A stretch of DNA of 45,886 bases from Dehalobacter sp. (lineage in GTDB: Bacteria; Bacillota; Desulfitobacteriia; Desulfitobacteriales; Syntrophobotulaceae), in the NCBI GenBank assembly GCA_023667845.1, contig JAMPIU010000039.1, positions 1 to 45,886 of the forward strand, given 5' to 3'. The notes below the pieces were generated by a model. It saw only the letters and a program-made list of their open reading frames with translations. It made no database searches and was not told the origin of the DNA. Both the position numbers and the translations under genes were made by a program. Shown piece by piece: positions 8,415 to 16,393 of this stretch (within the stretch, counting starts at the first letter, position 1; each line of letters starts with the position of its first letter).

Positions 8415-8443
8415 CTTTTCCGATCAGAACAATTGAGATTGTT

Positions 8444-8580
8444 TTACCACTCAACCAATATAGCACCTGAAGTAAGTCCTCCACCAAAGGCTACGAAAAT
8501 AAGCAAGTCTCCTCTGCAGATTTTATTATTGCTGACAACTTCATCAAGTGCAATTGGAATAGTAGCCGACAATTTGGTTT
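8444..8580 (-). pseudogene. fabH: C-terminal scrap of a 3-oxoacyl-ACP synthase III (FabH-like)
   Basis: About 45 codons in one reverse-strand frame read SATIPIALDEVV, CRGDLLIFVAFGGGLTSGA and end ILVEW, then stop. This matches the end of FabH-type condensing enzymes, including the GGGLT loop. Everything N-terminal, with the catalytic Cys-His-Asn residues, is missing and replaced by unrelated sequence running into scpB. It is a deletion scar. Confidence 0.8.
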
Positions 8581-8653
8581 GTGATCTAAATCCTCAGAAT
8601 TCAAGGGATTAAAAAATATCCCAAACATTAGCTTTGGAATATTTTCAAACTGA

Positions 8654-9229
8654 TTAGACATTTTCTGATCGTTCTTCCTCAAAATACGTTGAAGCTTCCT
8701 CTTCCTCTTCTTCTGCCGTATGCTCCAGCGGCGGAAGATCCTGAATAGATTTCAGGCCAAAGTGGATAAGAAAATCTTCAGTTGTCCCGTAAAGGATCGG
8801 GCGTCCCGGACCATCCTTCCGTCCCAAGTCTTTGACCAGTCCTCTTTCAACCAGCGTGGCCAGCGCCCGGTCGGATTGGACGCCGCGGATGAAATCAATT
8901 TCGCCGCGGGTAATCGGCTGCTTGTAAGCAATAATCGACAGGACTTCCAGCGCTGCATTCGACAGCACCTGAGAAGGCTGTTTGTATAAAACTTCGATAT
9001 AACCGGCAAGTTCAGGCTTTGTTCCAAGCCGGAAACCCTGTTCCAGCTCGATAATCACCAGACCACTCGCGGGATCTTCATATCTGTCCTTTAGAACCTG
9101 CAGAAATTCAGGCACATGATCGACTGGTATCTCCAGTATCTCTGCAATCTTCGTCATGCTCAGCGGTTCCTTAGCCACAAAAAGTAAAGCTTCCAGGGCA
9201 GCAATCTCCGTATCCTGAAACAGCATCAT
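8654..9229 (-). CDS. scpB: Segregation and condensation protein B
   Basis: ScpB is the winged-helix subunit of the SMC-ScpAB condensin that organises and segregates the chromosome. Visible hallmarks are ALEALLFVAKEPLSMTKIAEIL at the N-terminus, ALEVLSIIAYKQPITRGEI (near residue 98) and RGVQSDRALATLVERGLV with GRKDGPGRPILYGTT. The C-terminus is a glutamate-rich tail. It overlaps scpA by 4 bp (ATGA), indicating translational coupling. Confidence 0.95.
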   Translation of the reverse strand: MMLFQDTEIAALEALLFVAKEPLSMTKIAEILEIPVDHVPEFLQVLKDRYEDPASGLVIIELEQGFRLGTKPELAGYIEVLYKQPSQVLSNAALEVLSIIAYKQPITRGEIDFIRGVQSDRALATLVERGLVKDLGRKDGPGRPILYGTTEDFLIHFGLKSIQDLPPLEHTAEEEEEEASTYFEEERSENV

Positions 9230-10002
9230 CCCAATTCCTCATTTCGAAAGTCCCAAGCTTTTTCGGTTGGAACCAAAAATATTTCATTGGCCTCTTTGCT
9301 TTGCTCCGCCCTGACTTTTCCTTCTTTGAGCAGCTCAAGCAAGGCAATAAAGGCTACCACAATTTCTACTCTCGACCCGTATCTTAGAAGCTGACTGAAC
9401 TTCAACCCTCTGGGATGCAGGATCATTCTGCGCATGATGTCGCTCGTCATCATCTCCACAGGGATTTCCTCGATCTGCACATACTGGATATCCTCACCTT
9501 TTTCAACCCGCTCCAGAACAGCTTGAAATGCCTTGAACAAATCCTCCATGACAATGCCCTGCAAAGGGTTCGGCGGCGGGATCCTGGAAAGGATCTCTTC
9601 CAGATCGATTTCCCGAAAATATCTGCTGCCCAGCGTTTCGTCCCTCGAGCTCAAAAACGCGGCAATACTTTTAAAAGCCCTGTAGGTGACAAGCCTTTCC
9701 ACAAGGTCTTGTTTCATCTCTTCTTCCAGTAACAGCTCCTCTTCGGTCTTTTGCGGTTTTGGCAGCAGCTGCCGTGATTTCAGATACAACAAATGGGCCG
9801 CCAGTACCAAAAATTCCGAAGTCACTTCCATATCCAGCGCTTCTAATTTGCGGACAGTAGCGATGAATTGATCGGCAATAAGCGCGATAGGAATATCATA
9901 AATATCAACTTTGTGCTCCTGGATCAGATGAAGGAGTAAATCCAGAGGGCCTTGAAAATTGGGAATTTCAACATAAGGTTTATGTTTTAGCGCATCATCC
10001 AT
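9226..10002 (-). CDS. scpA: Segregation and condensation protein A (kleisin)
   Basis: This 258-aa kleisin bridges the SMC heads. The N-terminus YVEIPNFQGPLDLLLHLIQ and the motif VDIYDIPIALIADQF are classic ScpA. The C-terminal winged helix contains VVAFIALLELLKEGKV. Its ATG overlaps the trpS stop by one base and its stop overlaps the scpB start, so trpS-scpA-scpB form one coupled operon. Confidence 0.95.
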   Translation of the reverse strand: MDDALKHKPYVEIPNFQGPLDLLLHLIQEHKVDIYDIPIALIADQFIATVRKLEALDMEVTSEFLVLAAHLLYLKSRQLLPKPQKTEEELLLEEEMKQDLVERLVTYRAFKSIAAFLSSRDETLGSRYFREIDLEEILSRIPPPNPLQGIVMEDLFKAFQAVLERVEKGEDIQYVQIEEIPVEMMTSDIMRRMILHPRGLKFSQLLRYGSRVEIVVAFIALLELLKEGKVRAEQSKEANEIFLVPTEKAWDFRNEELG

Positions 10003-10982
10003 CAGATTCCCAGCGCTGACCGGACTTCCGCCATGGTTGCTGCAGCGGTGATTCCGGCTTTCTCGGCGCCCTCCTGCAGTACTTTTTCAACCTTGCCGTC
10101 TTCATCCCAGAATAGCCTTCTTTCCCGATAGGGGGCAAGCACTTTATCGATGTTTTCGGCCAGATACTTCTTACAGGCGACGCAGCCGATCTTGCCGGCG
10201 CAGCATTCTTCTTCAACCCGGTTCACATCCGGCGTATAAATATGATGAAACTTGGAAACCACACAGACTTCCGGATGTCCCGGGTCATCCTTGCGGAGGC
10301 GCTCGGGATCCGTGATCATCTGTCTGACCCTGATATTGATTTCTTCCGTTGAGGCTGTAAGCGAGATCGCGTTGTTATAGCTTTTGCTCATTTTTCGGCC
10401 GTCAACACCCGGCAGCAGCGGCACTTTGCCGATAAGGGCCTGCGGTTCGGGAAAAACGTTCCCATACAGGTAATTAAAGCGGCGTCCGACTTCCCGGCAA
10501 AGTTCGATATGCGGAATCTGGTCTTCTCCTACCGGGACGGCTTTGGCCTTGTAGACAAGAATATCCGCCGCCTGCAGTAAAGGATAACCGAGAAAACCAT
10601 ACGTATGCAGGTCTTTGCCTTCATTCCCGAGCTGCTGGAGCTGATCCTTATACGTCGGCACTCTTTCCAGCCACGAAATCGGCGTGAACATGGAGAACAA
10701 AAGGTGAAGTTCCGCATGTTCCTTGACCTGGGACTGAATGAACACCGCGCTCTTTTCGGGATCGATTCCGACACTCAGCCAGTCCAGGGCCATTTCTCTG
10801 ATGAAAGCCTTAAGGTCAAGCTTATCTTCATAACCAGTGGTCAGCGCATGCCAGTCGACAATGCCAAAATAGCATTCATATTCATCCTGGAGCGCAGCCC
10901 AGCTCTGCAGAACGCTTAAATGTCCTATATGCAGCGAACCTGTCGGCCGCATACCGCTAAAAATTCTGTTTCTCAAAGTCAT
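10002..10982 (-). CDS. trpS: Tryptophanyl-tRNA synthetase
   Basis: This class I synthetase charges tRNA-Trp. The signature motifs are present: SGMRPTGSLHIGHLS (HIGH-type) at the N-terminus and GRKMSKSYNN (KMSKS). The 326-aa length is usual. I chose ATG 10982 (MTLRNRIF) behind AAGGGAGAA rather than an ATG nine codons upstream. No T-box leader is seen before it; it lies 23 bp after the A-adding enzyme gene. Confidence 0.96.
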   Translation of the reverse strand: MTLRNRIFSGMRPTGSLHIGHLSVLQSWAALQDEYECYFGIVDWHALTTGYEDKLDLKAFIREMALDWLSVGIDPEKSAVFIQSQVKEHAELHLLFSMFTPISWLERVPTYKDQLQQLGNEGKDLHTYGFLGYPLLQAADILVYKAKAVPVGEDQIPHIELCREVGRRFNYLYGNVFPEPQALIGKVPLLPGVDGRKMSKSYNNAISLTASTEEINIRVRQMITDPERLRKDDPGHPEVCVVSKFHHIYTPDVNRVEEECCAGKIGCVACKKYLAENIDKVLAPYRERRLFWDEDGKVEKVLQEGAEKAGITAAATMAEVRSALGI

Positions 10983-11005
10983 TTCTCCCTTCAGGATTTT
11001 ACAAT

Positions 11006-13606
11006 TCATAAAAATCTATGATCGAATGGTTTATTATCTACGCAATCAGCTCTGTCATTTTTTTCGAGCAGGATTTCGAGATACCTTTTTTCTTCATCCG
11101 GAGTCCGAATTTTTCCTTCGAGCCAGGCCAGCCGAATCTGTTTCAGGATGCGGCCGATTTCCGGTCCTTCCCTGACGCCTAATTGCCGCAGATCTTTTCC
11201 GGTTGTTTTCATCTGGATTCCATCGCGCAGCAAACGGTATTTTTTCAGAGAATCCGTATAGGCATCATCACTGCCAAGAATATTAAACAACAATAACGGA
11301 ACTCCTGCAAGTAATTCATCAACGTTTTTCAGATCGGTAAGATCTTCCAGTTTTAAGGCTTGCTTCAGCCGCAGATATTCCAGCGTAATCTTTTTGAGCG
11401 ATTTATGTAAGGCCAGTCTGTCCAAAACAGCGGAAATCTCTGTACTGTCCAGATTTTTCAGGCTGATGAGCCATCGTTCGGTCAATGACCTTTGCTCACC
11501 GACGGACTCCGCCTCCTCAAAGTTCCAGGCATAATCCGCTTTAAACCAGGCTTTGAAAACACCGGTCCGTATTAATTCGCGGCCCATGTACTGAAATTTG
11601 GCTTCCTTATAGATCAGGATCAGTTCTTCCGTAAAGCGGTCCGCGCTGATTTTGGCAAAAACGTCCTCTTTTAAGGCGATTGGTATCGCATCTGCCGTCA
11701 CCTTGGCAAGCTTGAACGCATACCGAACTGCAAACTTTATGGCTCTGAGCATCCGGGTAGGATCGTCAATAAAGCTGAGGTTATGCAAGAAACGAATTTC
11801 CTTTTGCTGCAGGTCACGAAAACCGCCATAATAATCAATGATATCGCCAAAACTGTCTTCGTTCAAACATAAAGCCATGGCATTGATGGTGAAATCTCTC
11901 CGGAGCAAATCCTCTCTGAGGGTTGACTCCTCCACAACCGGCAAAGCTCCGGGAAAATCATAATCCTCCCGGCGGGTTGAAGCAATATCCAAATGTGTGC
12001 CGTTGCTGAAAATCAGACTGGCTGTACCAAAGGACGCATGCAAGACCAATTTGTCGCAAGCCAGTTTTTTACTCAGAATCCTGCCCAGTTCAATCCCGTT
12101 GCCTTCGACAACAATATCCAGATCATGGTTCGGCATATTCATCAGTAAATCTCTGACAAAACCGCCAACCAGATAGACCTGGTTCCCCATTTCCGAAGCG
12201 GCTTCCCGAATTGCCGCCAGATCATCCTGAATGTACTGGGGAAGCTCTGCAATATGCCGCAGGATTTCTTCCCGTCTGGCTATGCTTCTGTCTCTGGCAA
12301 GCTCATTTAAGGTCGGTACGACGCTGCCATAAATGAGCCGCATCACATCAGATCTCGACACAATACCGGTAAGGATCTCGTTTTCCACCACCGGGATTCT
12401 GCCGATATCATGTAAAACCATCAGCTTCTGGACTTCTTCCCAGCTTAAATCCGGCTGGACCGTAATCACGTCCCGGGTCATAAACCCTTTAACCGGAGCG
12501 TGCTGCAACCCGTGTTTCAGGGCCTTGTCCACGTCCCTGCGCGAGATGATCCCGACAAGCTTTTCCGCCTGGACAACAGGCAGGCCGGTATGCCCGTACT
12601 TTAGAAGCAGCTTGCCTACCTCTTCGATCGAGGTATCCGGGAAAACCGTTTTAACAGGATAACTCATAATATCGCGTATCGTCGTTGGTTTCTCTGCCCT
12701 CAGCTTGATTTCTTCTCGTAACAGCCTGAGGATACTGTCGATATTGCCATTTTTGATTACGGCTGAAGCGGCTTTTTCATGACCTCCGCCGCCAAAAGCC
12801 TGAACAATTTCATTGAGCGGCAGGCTGCTGCCTCCTCTTGCTCTTCCGACAAGATAGACCCTGTCTTCCATCTTCACGACGAGGAAAAAGATCTCCGCAT
12901 TCTCAAATTCACCGATCCGGTGAGCAAGCAAAGCCAGCCCTGAAAAATATTCCTTGCTTTCGGCATAGGAGATAAAAACCGGCATTTCGTTATATTTTTC
13001 GATCATGCCGTTATCCAGTAACTGCTGGAATAAGTCCTTTTGCTCCGAGGTAAGCGGTCTCTGCAGATACTCCGCCATGACGGCAAGCTCAGCCCCTTCT
13101 TCCACAAGATAGGCGGCTGCCAGCAGATCCCTCGGTGTTGTGTTGGCAAAAAGCAGGCTCCCGGTGTCATCATAAATCCCCAGAGCCATTAACGTCGCAT
13201 CAAAACTGGTCAGATTAATGCCTCTTTGCTGAATCTGTTCCACCAGAATCGTCGTACAGGCCCCAACCATTTCAACCGTCCGGTCCCGGCCATCCGGTTC
13301 AAGGACAGGATGATGGTCAATGATCTCAATCGGGATGGTCCGAAGCCGGTCCATAAGATTTTTATTGCCGATGGACCGTTCGATTTCCTGTGTATCCACG
13401 AGAATGATCTTTTCTACCTTGTCCACGTCAATATCTTTGAAGCGGTAGTAGGGCAACTGTTCTTTGGCCAGCGATAAAAACTCCTGTACATAAGAACCGT
13501 ATTTGCCGTCGATCACCAATACGGCTTCCGGACATAGCTTTTGCGCTGCGGCCATCGCTGCAAGCGCATCAAAATCGAGAAATTGATGTGACAGGATAAT
13601 GATCAT
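11006..13606 (-). CDS. DHH-CBS-tRNA nucleotidyltransferase fusion (probable A-adding enzyme)
   Basis: The protein is about 866 aa with three modules. Residues 1-300 are a DHH/DHHA1 phosphoesterase (LVDTQEIERS, DHHPVLEPDG, GGGGHEKAASAVI). Residues 310-440 hold two CBS domains (TGLPVVQAEKLVGIISRRDV, IPVVENEILTGIVSRSDVM). Residues 460-866 are a class II tRNA nucleotidyltransferase with GGFVRDLLMNMPNHDLDIV and RRDFTINAMAL. In lineages with split CC- and A-adding enzymes this architecture usually goes with the A-adding enzyme. I start it at ATG 13606 behind GGAGA; an ATG six codons earlier is weaker. The substrate of the DHH part is unknown. Confidence 0.9.
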   Translation of the reverse strand: MIIILSHQFLDFDALAAMAAAQKLCPEAVLVIDGKYGSYVQEFLSLAKEQLPYYRFKDIDVDKVEKIILVDTQEIERSIGNKNLMDRLRTIPIEIIDHHPVLEPDGRDRTVEMVGACTTILVEQIQQRGINLTSFDATLMALGIYDDTGSLLFANTTPRDLLAAAYLVEEGAELAVMAEYLQRPLTSEQKDLFQQLLDNGMIEKYNEMPVFISYAESKEYFSGLALLAHRIGEFENAEIFFLVVKMEDRVYLVGRARGGSSLPLNEIVQAFGGGGHEKAASAVIKNGNIDSILRLLREEIKLRAEKPTTIRDIMSYPVKTVFPDTSIEEVGKLLLKYGHTGLPVVQAEKLVGIISRRDVDKALKHGLQHAPVKGFMTRDVITVQPDLSWEEVQKLMVLHDIGRIPVVENEILTGIVSRSDVMRLIYGSVVPTLNELARDRSIARREEILRHIAELPQYIQDDLAAIREAASEMGNQVYLVGGFVRDLLMNMPNHDLDIVVEGNGIELGRILSKKLACDKLVLHASFGTASLIFSNGTHLDIASTRREDYDFPGALPVVEESTLREDLLRRDFTINAMALCLNEDSFGDIIDYYGGFRDLQQKEIRFLHNLSFIDDPTRMLRAIKFAVRYAFKLAKVTADAIPIALKEDVFAKISADRFTEELILIYKEAKFQYMGRELIRTGVFKAWFKADYAWNFEEAESVGEQRSLTERWLISLKNLDSTEISAVLDRLALHKSLKKITLEYLRLKQALKLEDLTDLKNVDELLAGVPLLLFNILGSDDAYTDSLKKYRLLRDGIQMKTTGKDLRQLGVREGPEIGRILKQIRLAWLEGKIRTPDEEKRYLEILLEKNDRADCVDNKPFDHRFL

Positions 13607-13654
13607 CGCTGATTCTCCATCCATACCCTTTTCGCCGATAAATCCCGAACGTCT

Positions 13655-14002
13655 TTACTGCTCAGCAGCCTTATTTATCTCACCCATTACCGCGTCAATC
13701 TCATTCTGCGTCATTCCTTCTTTTTTCAGCCGATGATCAATCGCATCGACCCAAAATCCGCATTTGGCAGCCATTTTTTTGAAGGCTTTCCCATTCACTT
13801 TGCTTCTCTGGGCACGAGATTCGGCGTTTCCCTGAACGATACTGCAGATATACCTGGCTTTCAAGCAGGCAGCCTGGTCCATCTCGTTATACGTTTTGTT
13901 CAGCTGTTCAATCACACTGGTATAATAGGTCTTGAATTCTTCGAAAGCAATCTCTGTCTCCATTTGAAGGTATTCCTTCAATTTGGCCATTTTTTCGTCC
14001 AT
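13655..14002 (-). CDS. Hypothetical helical cytosolic protein (115 aa)
   Basis: I do not recognise the family. The sequence is mostly charged helix, with EYLQMETEIAFEEFKTYY and YNEMDQAACLKARYICSIV, and ends in a short coil (EGMTQNEIDAVMGEINKAAEQ). It has no signal peptide or membrane segment. A strong AGGAGG lies before ATG 14002. It is upstream of the A-adding enzyme gene (49-bp gap), so they may share a transcript. Confidence 0.75.
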   Translation of the reverse strand: MDEKMAKLKEYLQMETEIAFEEFKTYYTSVIEQLNKTYNEMDQAACLKARYICSIVQGNAESRAQRSKVNGKAFKKMAAKCGFWVDAIDHRLKKEGMTQNEIDAVMGEINKAAEQ

Positions 14003-14214
14003 TGTACCCTCCTGTATCTCCTCTTCAATCGGAGCGATCTTTTTGATTGGAATTTCTCCATATATTATATCAGTTTATTATATAAGAAAATAAAGAATTT
14101 GGAAAATATAAATATTTGTCCTGCTCGCCTCATACTTGTTGATTAATTTGCCAAGAATGTCATAATGTATGAGGAAAAAGTTTACTGTCCAAAGACGAAG
14201 GAGGCCTCTCAACT

Positions 14215-15495
14215 ATGGAATTCACACCTGCCATGACACTGTCTGTCATCATCTTTGCGGCTGCCTATCTGCTCATCGTGACTGAAAAGATTGACAGAGT
14301 GATCATCGCGCTCGGCGGCGGTGTTCTGATGGCGCTTATGGGGCTATTAGATCATGAGAATCCTTACGAAGCCATCGACTTTAATACACTTGCCCTGCTG
14401 ATCAGCATGATGGTGATCGTCATGATTACCCAGCGCACCGGTGTGTTCGAATTTCTGGCCATTAAAGTTGTCAAGCTGGCCAAGGGAGAACCCTGGAAAG
14501 TGTTGGTGTACCTTTCCTTCATCACAGCGGTCGCTTCAGCCTTCCTGGACAATGTAACCACAATCCTGTTGATTCTCCCGATCACGCTGGATGTCACAAA
14601 AGACCTTAAGATAAAGCCCATCCCGTTCGTCATCAGCCAGATCTTTGCCTCGAACATCGGCGGCACGGCGACCCTGATTGGCGACCCGCCAAATATCATG
14701 ATCGGGACAAAGGCGGGCTTAAGCTTTATGGATTTTGTTATTAATGTTGCACCAATCATTGTTCCTATCCTGCTCGTCACGATTGGAGCATTTCTGCTGG
14801 TCTATAAAAAATATCTCCATACAAAAGAAGAGAACAAAAAAAAGGTCCTGCTGTTCAACGAATACGAAGCACTCAAGGATAAGAAGCTCCTTACTAAATG
14901 CCTCATCGTACTGAGCCTGACCATCCTGGGCTTTATCCTGCATGGCGTTTTAAATTATCCGTCTTCGGTCGTAGCCATGACCGGGGCAGTCCTTCTTCTG
15001 CTGATTTCCAAAGTCAAACCGGAAAAAGTATTGAAAGAAGTCGAGTGGAAAACGATCTTCTTCTTTGCCGGTCTTTTTATGCTGGTGGGCGGTCTGGAAC
15101 GGGCCGGAGTTTTGGAAGTGCTCGCAAAAAGCATCGTTCAGCAAACCAACGGCGACATGTTTTTACTCGGAATGGCCGTTCTCTGGGTTTCCGCGATCGC
15201 TTCGGCCTTTGTTGACAACATCCCGTTTACCGCAACCATGATCCCGCTGATTCAGGAAGTCGGCGTGCTGACCGGAATGGATATTACACCGTTATGGTGG
15301 GCGCTCTCACTGGGGGCCTGTCTGGGCGGAAACGGCACCATTATCGGGGCAAGTGCCAATGTTGTGGCTTCCGGCATGGCCGAGGAAGCAGGATATAAAA
15401 TAACCTTCGGCCAGTACTTTAAAGTCTGCTTCCCCATAATGCTGATCACCGTCGCCATCAGTACGGTTTACCTTGTTCTGCGCTATTTGCTTTAG
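14215..15495 (+). CDS. ArsB/NhaD-type ion transporter (SLC13 superfamily)
   Basis: The 426-aa integral membrane protein has about eleven helices. Hallmarks are FNTLALLISMMVIVMI near residue 60, the hairpin FLDNVTTILLILPIT, and GGTATLIGDPPNIMIG near 145, repeated in inverted-repeat fashion as FVDNIPFTATMIPLI and LGGNGTIIGASANV. This fits the ion-transporter superfamily with ArsB and NhaD; the substrate (arsenite, Na+/H+ or an anion) cannot be told from sequence. No ars regulator lies nearby. GGAGG precedes the ATG and a terminator follows. Confidence 0.87.
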   Translation: MEFTPAMTLSVIIFAAAYLLIVTEKIDRVIIALGGGVLMALMGLLDHENPYEAIDFNTLALLISMMVIVMITQRTGVFEFLAIKVVKLAKGEPWKVLVYLSFITAVASAFLDNVTTILLILPITLDVTKDLKIKPIPFVISQIFASNIGGTATLIGDPPNIMIGTKAGLSFMDFVINVAPIIVPILLVTIGAFLLVYKKYLHTKEENKKKVLLFNEYEALKDKKLLTKCLIVLSLTILGFILHGVLNYPSSVVAMTGAVLLLLISKVKPEKVLKEVEWKTIFFFAGLFMLVGGLERAGVLEVLAKSIVQQTNGDMFLLGMAVLWVSAIASAFVDNIPFTATMIPLIQEVGVLTGMDITPLWWALSLGACLGGNGTIIGASANVVASGMAEEAGYKITFGQYFKVCFPIMLITVAISTVYLVLRYLL

Positions 15496-15514
15496 TAATT
15501 TGACATCAGTTCAA

Positions 15515-15553
15515 AGACCACAAGGTTTTTGGTCTTGTGGTTTATTGTTTTTG
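15515..15553 (+). terminator. Intrinsic terminator after the transporter gene
   Basis: GACCACAAG, loop, CTTGTGGTTT followed by ATTGTTTTTG lies 20 bp after the stop codon. Confidence 0.8.
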
Positions 15554-15602
15554 TGGGAGATAAGCGGGATCGAACCGCTGGCCTCTTGAATGCCATACAA
15601 GC
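15554..15602 (-). tRNA. 3' fragment of a tRNA-Ala(GGC), truncated
   Basis: The reverse strand holds an anticodon arm CTTGT-ATGGCAT-TCAAG (U33, anticodon GGC), a variable loop, a normal T arm (AGCGGTTCGATCCCGCT) and an acceptor 3' strand TATCTCC. The D arm and the 5' acceptor strand are absent, and pair 31-39 is a T.T mismatch. It cannot be a working tRNA. Such 3' fragments are typical of attachment sites left by integrative elements using a tRNA gene, and this one marks the start of the accessory region. Confidence 0.75.
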
Positions 15603-15607
15603 ATTTC

Positions 15608-15919
15608 CTATATTAAATTGCGGTATTCCCTTCTTCCGTCCATAATAGCGTATATAATAACTGTATTTTTTTCCTCATTATATTTATAAAATACAAGATG
15701 ACTCTCAACAATTATTGCCCTGTATCCCTGCTTTTTTAAAATTGAATATCTAGGTATGCTTCCTGACTCCGGAAATTCTTGCAGACGATTAATTACTGTT
15801 TCAATTTTATCCAGATATTCTAGTGCAATATCTACATCTCCGGAATCATCAGCTATATAGAATATGATTTCACGAAGCTGCTCCTCTGCCTTATCTGTTC
15901 TTAAAATATTGCACTTCAT
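15608..15919 (-). CDS. RelE/ParE-superfamily toxin
   Basis: The 103-aa protein has the ParE/RelE layout: N-terminal LRTDKAEEQLREIIFYIAD, the central INRLQEFPESGSIPRY, then the strand-rich end YRAIIVESHLVFYKYNEEKNTVIIYAIMDGRREY. Such toxins act on ribosome-bound mRNA (RelE) or gyrase (ParE); which applies is not clear here. It overlaps the antitoxin gene by 4 bp. Confidence 0.88.
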   Translation of the reverse strand: MKCNILRTDKAEEQLREIIFYIADDSGDVDIALEYLDKIETVINRLQEFPESGSIPRYSILKKQGYRAIIVESHLVFYKYNEEKNTVIIYAIMDGRREYRNLI

Positions 15920-16194
15920 ACATTCTTCCTTTCTAATAAAGATGCACGAAGTTCGTCGAATGTGTTCTGCATCGGCGCCACTCGACCGGATTTCACATCG
16001 TCTTCCGCTTCTGCCAACGTTTTTAAAAGCTCTAATTCAGATTTCATCCGATAGTAATCCTGCAGTCCAAGAACCACCGTATCACCACGCCCATTTACTG
16101 TAATAATAACAGCTTCCCTTGTTTCTTTGCACTGCTTGGATATTTCGCTGTAATGATTTCTTAAATCTGCTGACGGCCGAATTACTTTCTCCAT
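15916..16194 (-). CDS. Phd/YefM-family antitoxin
   Basis: The 92-aa protein starts IRPSADLRNHYSEISKQCKE, followed by VIITVNGRGDTVVLGLQDYY, which is the Phd/YefM DNA-binding fold. A C-terminal acidic helix for toxin neutralisation follows. It is the first gene of the pair and sits behind a palindromic operator, consistent with autorepression. AGAGGTGA precedes ATG 16194. Confidence 0.9.
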   Translation of the reverse strand: MEKVIRPSADLRNHYSEISKQCKETREAVIITVNGRGDTVVLGLQDYYRMKSELELLKTLAEAEDDVKSGRVAPMQNTFDELRASLLERKNV

Positions 16195-16223
16195 GGTATC
16201 ACCTCTTTTTCAAACATTCTCTT

Positions 16224-16252
16224 ATAGTCATATTATATCTCAATATGACTAT
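16224..16252 (-). promoter_or_regulatory. Toxin-antitoxin operator/promoter
   Basis: A perfect inverted repeat ATAGTCATATT-N7-AATATGACTAT ends 30 bp before the antitoxin ATG. The reverse strand carries a TATAAT within its spacer and right arm, so binding there would block transcription. Confidence 0.7.
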
Positions 16253-16277
16253 TTTATCTATAAATATTGAGCGTTTT

Positions 16278-16387
16278 ATTTATTTCCTTCAATAACTGAA
16301 GCGTTTGAAAGCGCTTTCAAATTCTACAGATTCATAAATTTTACCGCATGGAAGATTCACATCGCAAGCACAGCCTATCATCTTATG
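16278..16387 (+). repeat. Palindrome-leader repeat, degenerate copy A
   Basis: This stretch matches copy B (18402-18498): TTATTTCCTTCAATAA, a TTTGAAAGC/GCTTTCAAA palindrome core, and CCGCATGGAAGATTCACAT CGCAAG. It then jumps straight to 19 bp (16369-16387) identical to codons inside the DUF3102 gene at 18753-18771. It is therefore a deleted duplicate of the repeat plus the start of that gene. Confidence 0.8.
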
Positions 16388-16393
16388 GACTAT

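Noticed and set aside
8092-8440. A lysine riboswitch before lysA
   Set aside because: Only a simple terminator hairpin and a small ORF are seen; none of the conserved lysine-aptamer blocks is present.
15554-15602. A functional tRNA-Ala gene
   Set aside because: The D arm and the 5' acceptor strand are missing and the anticodon stem has a T.T mismatch.
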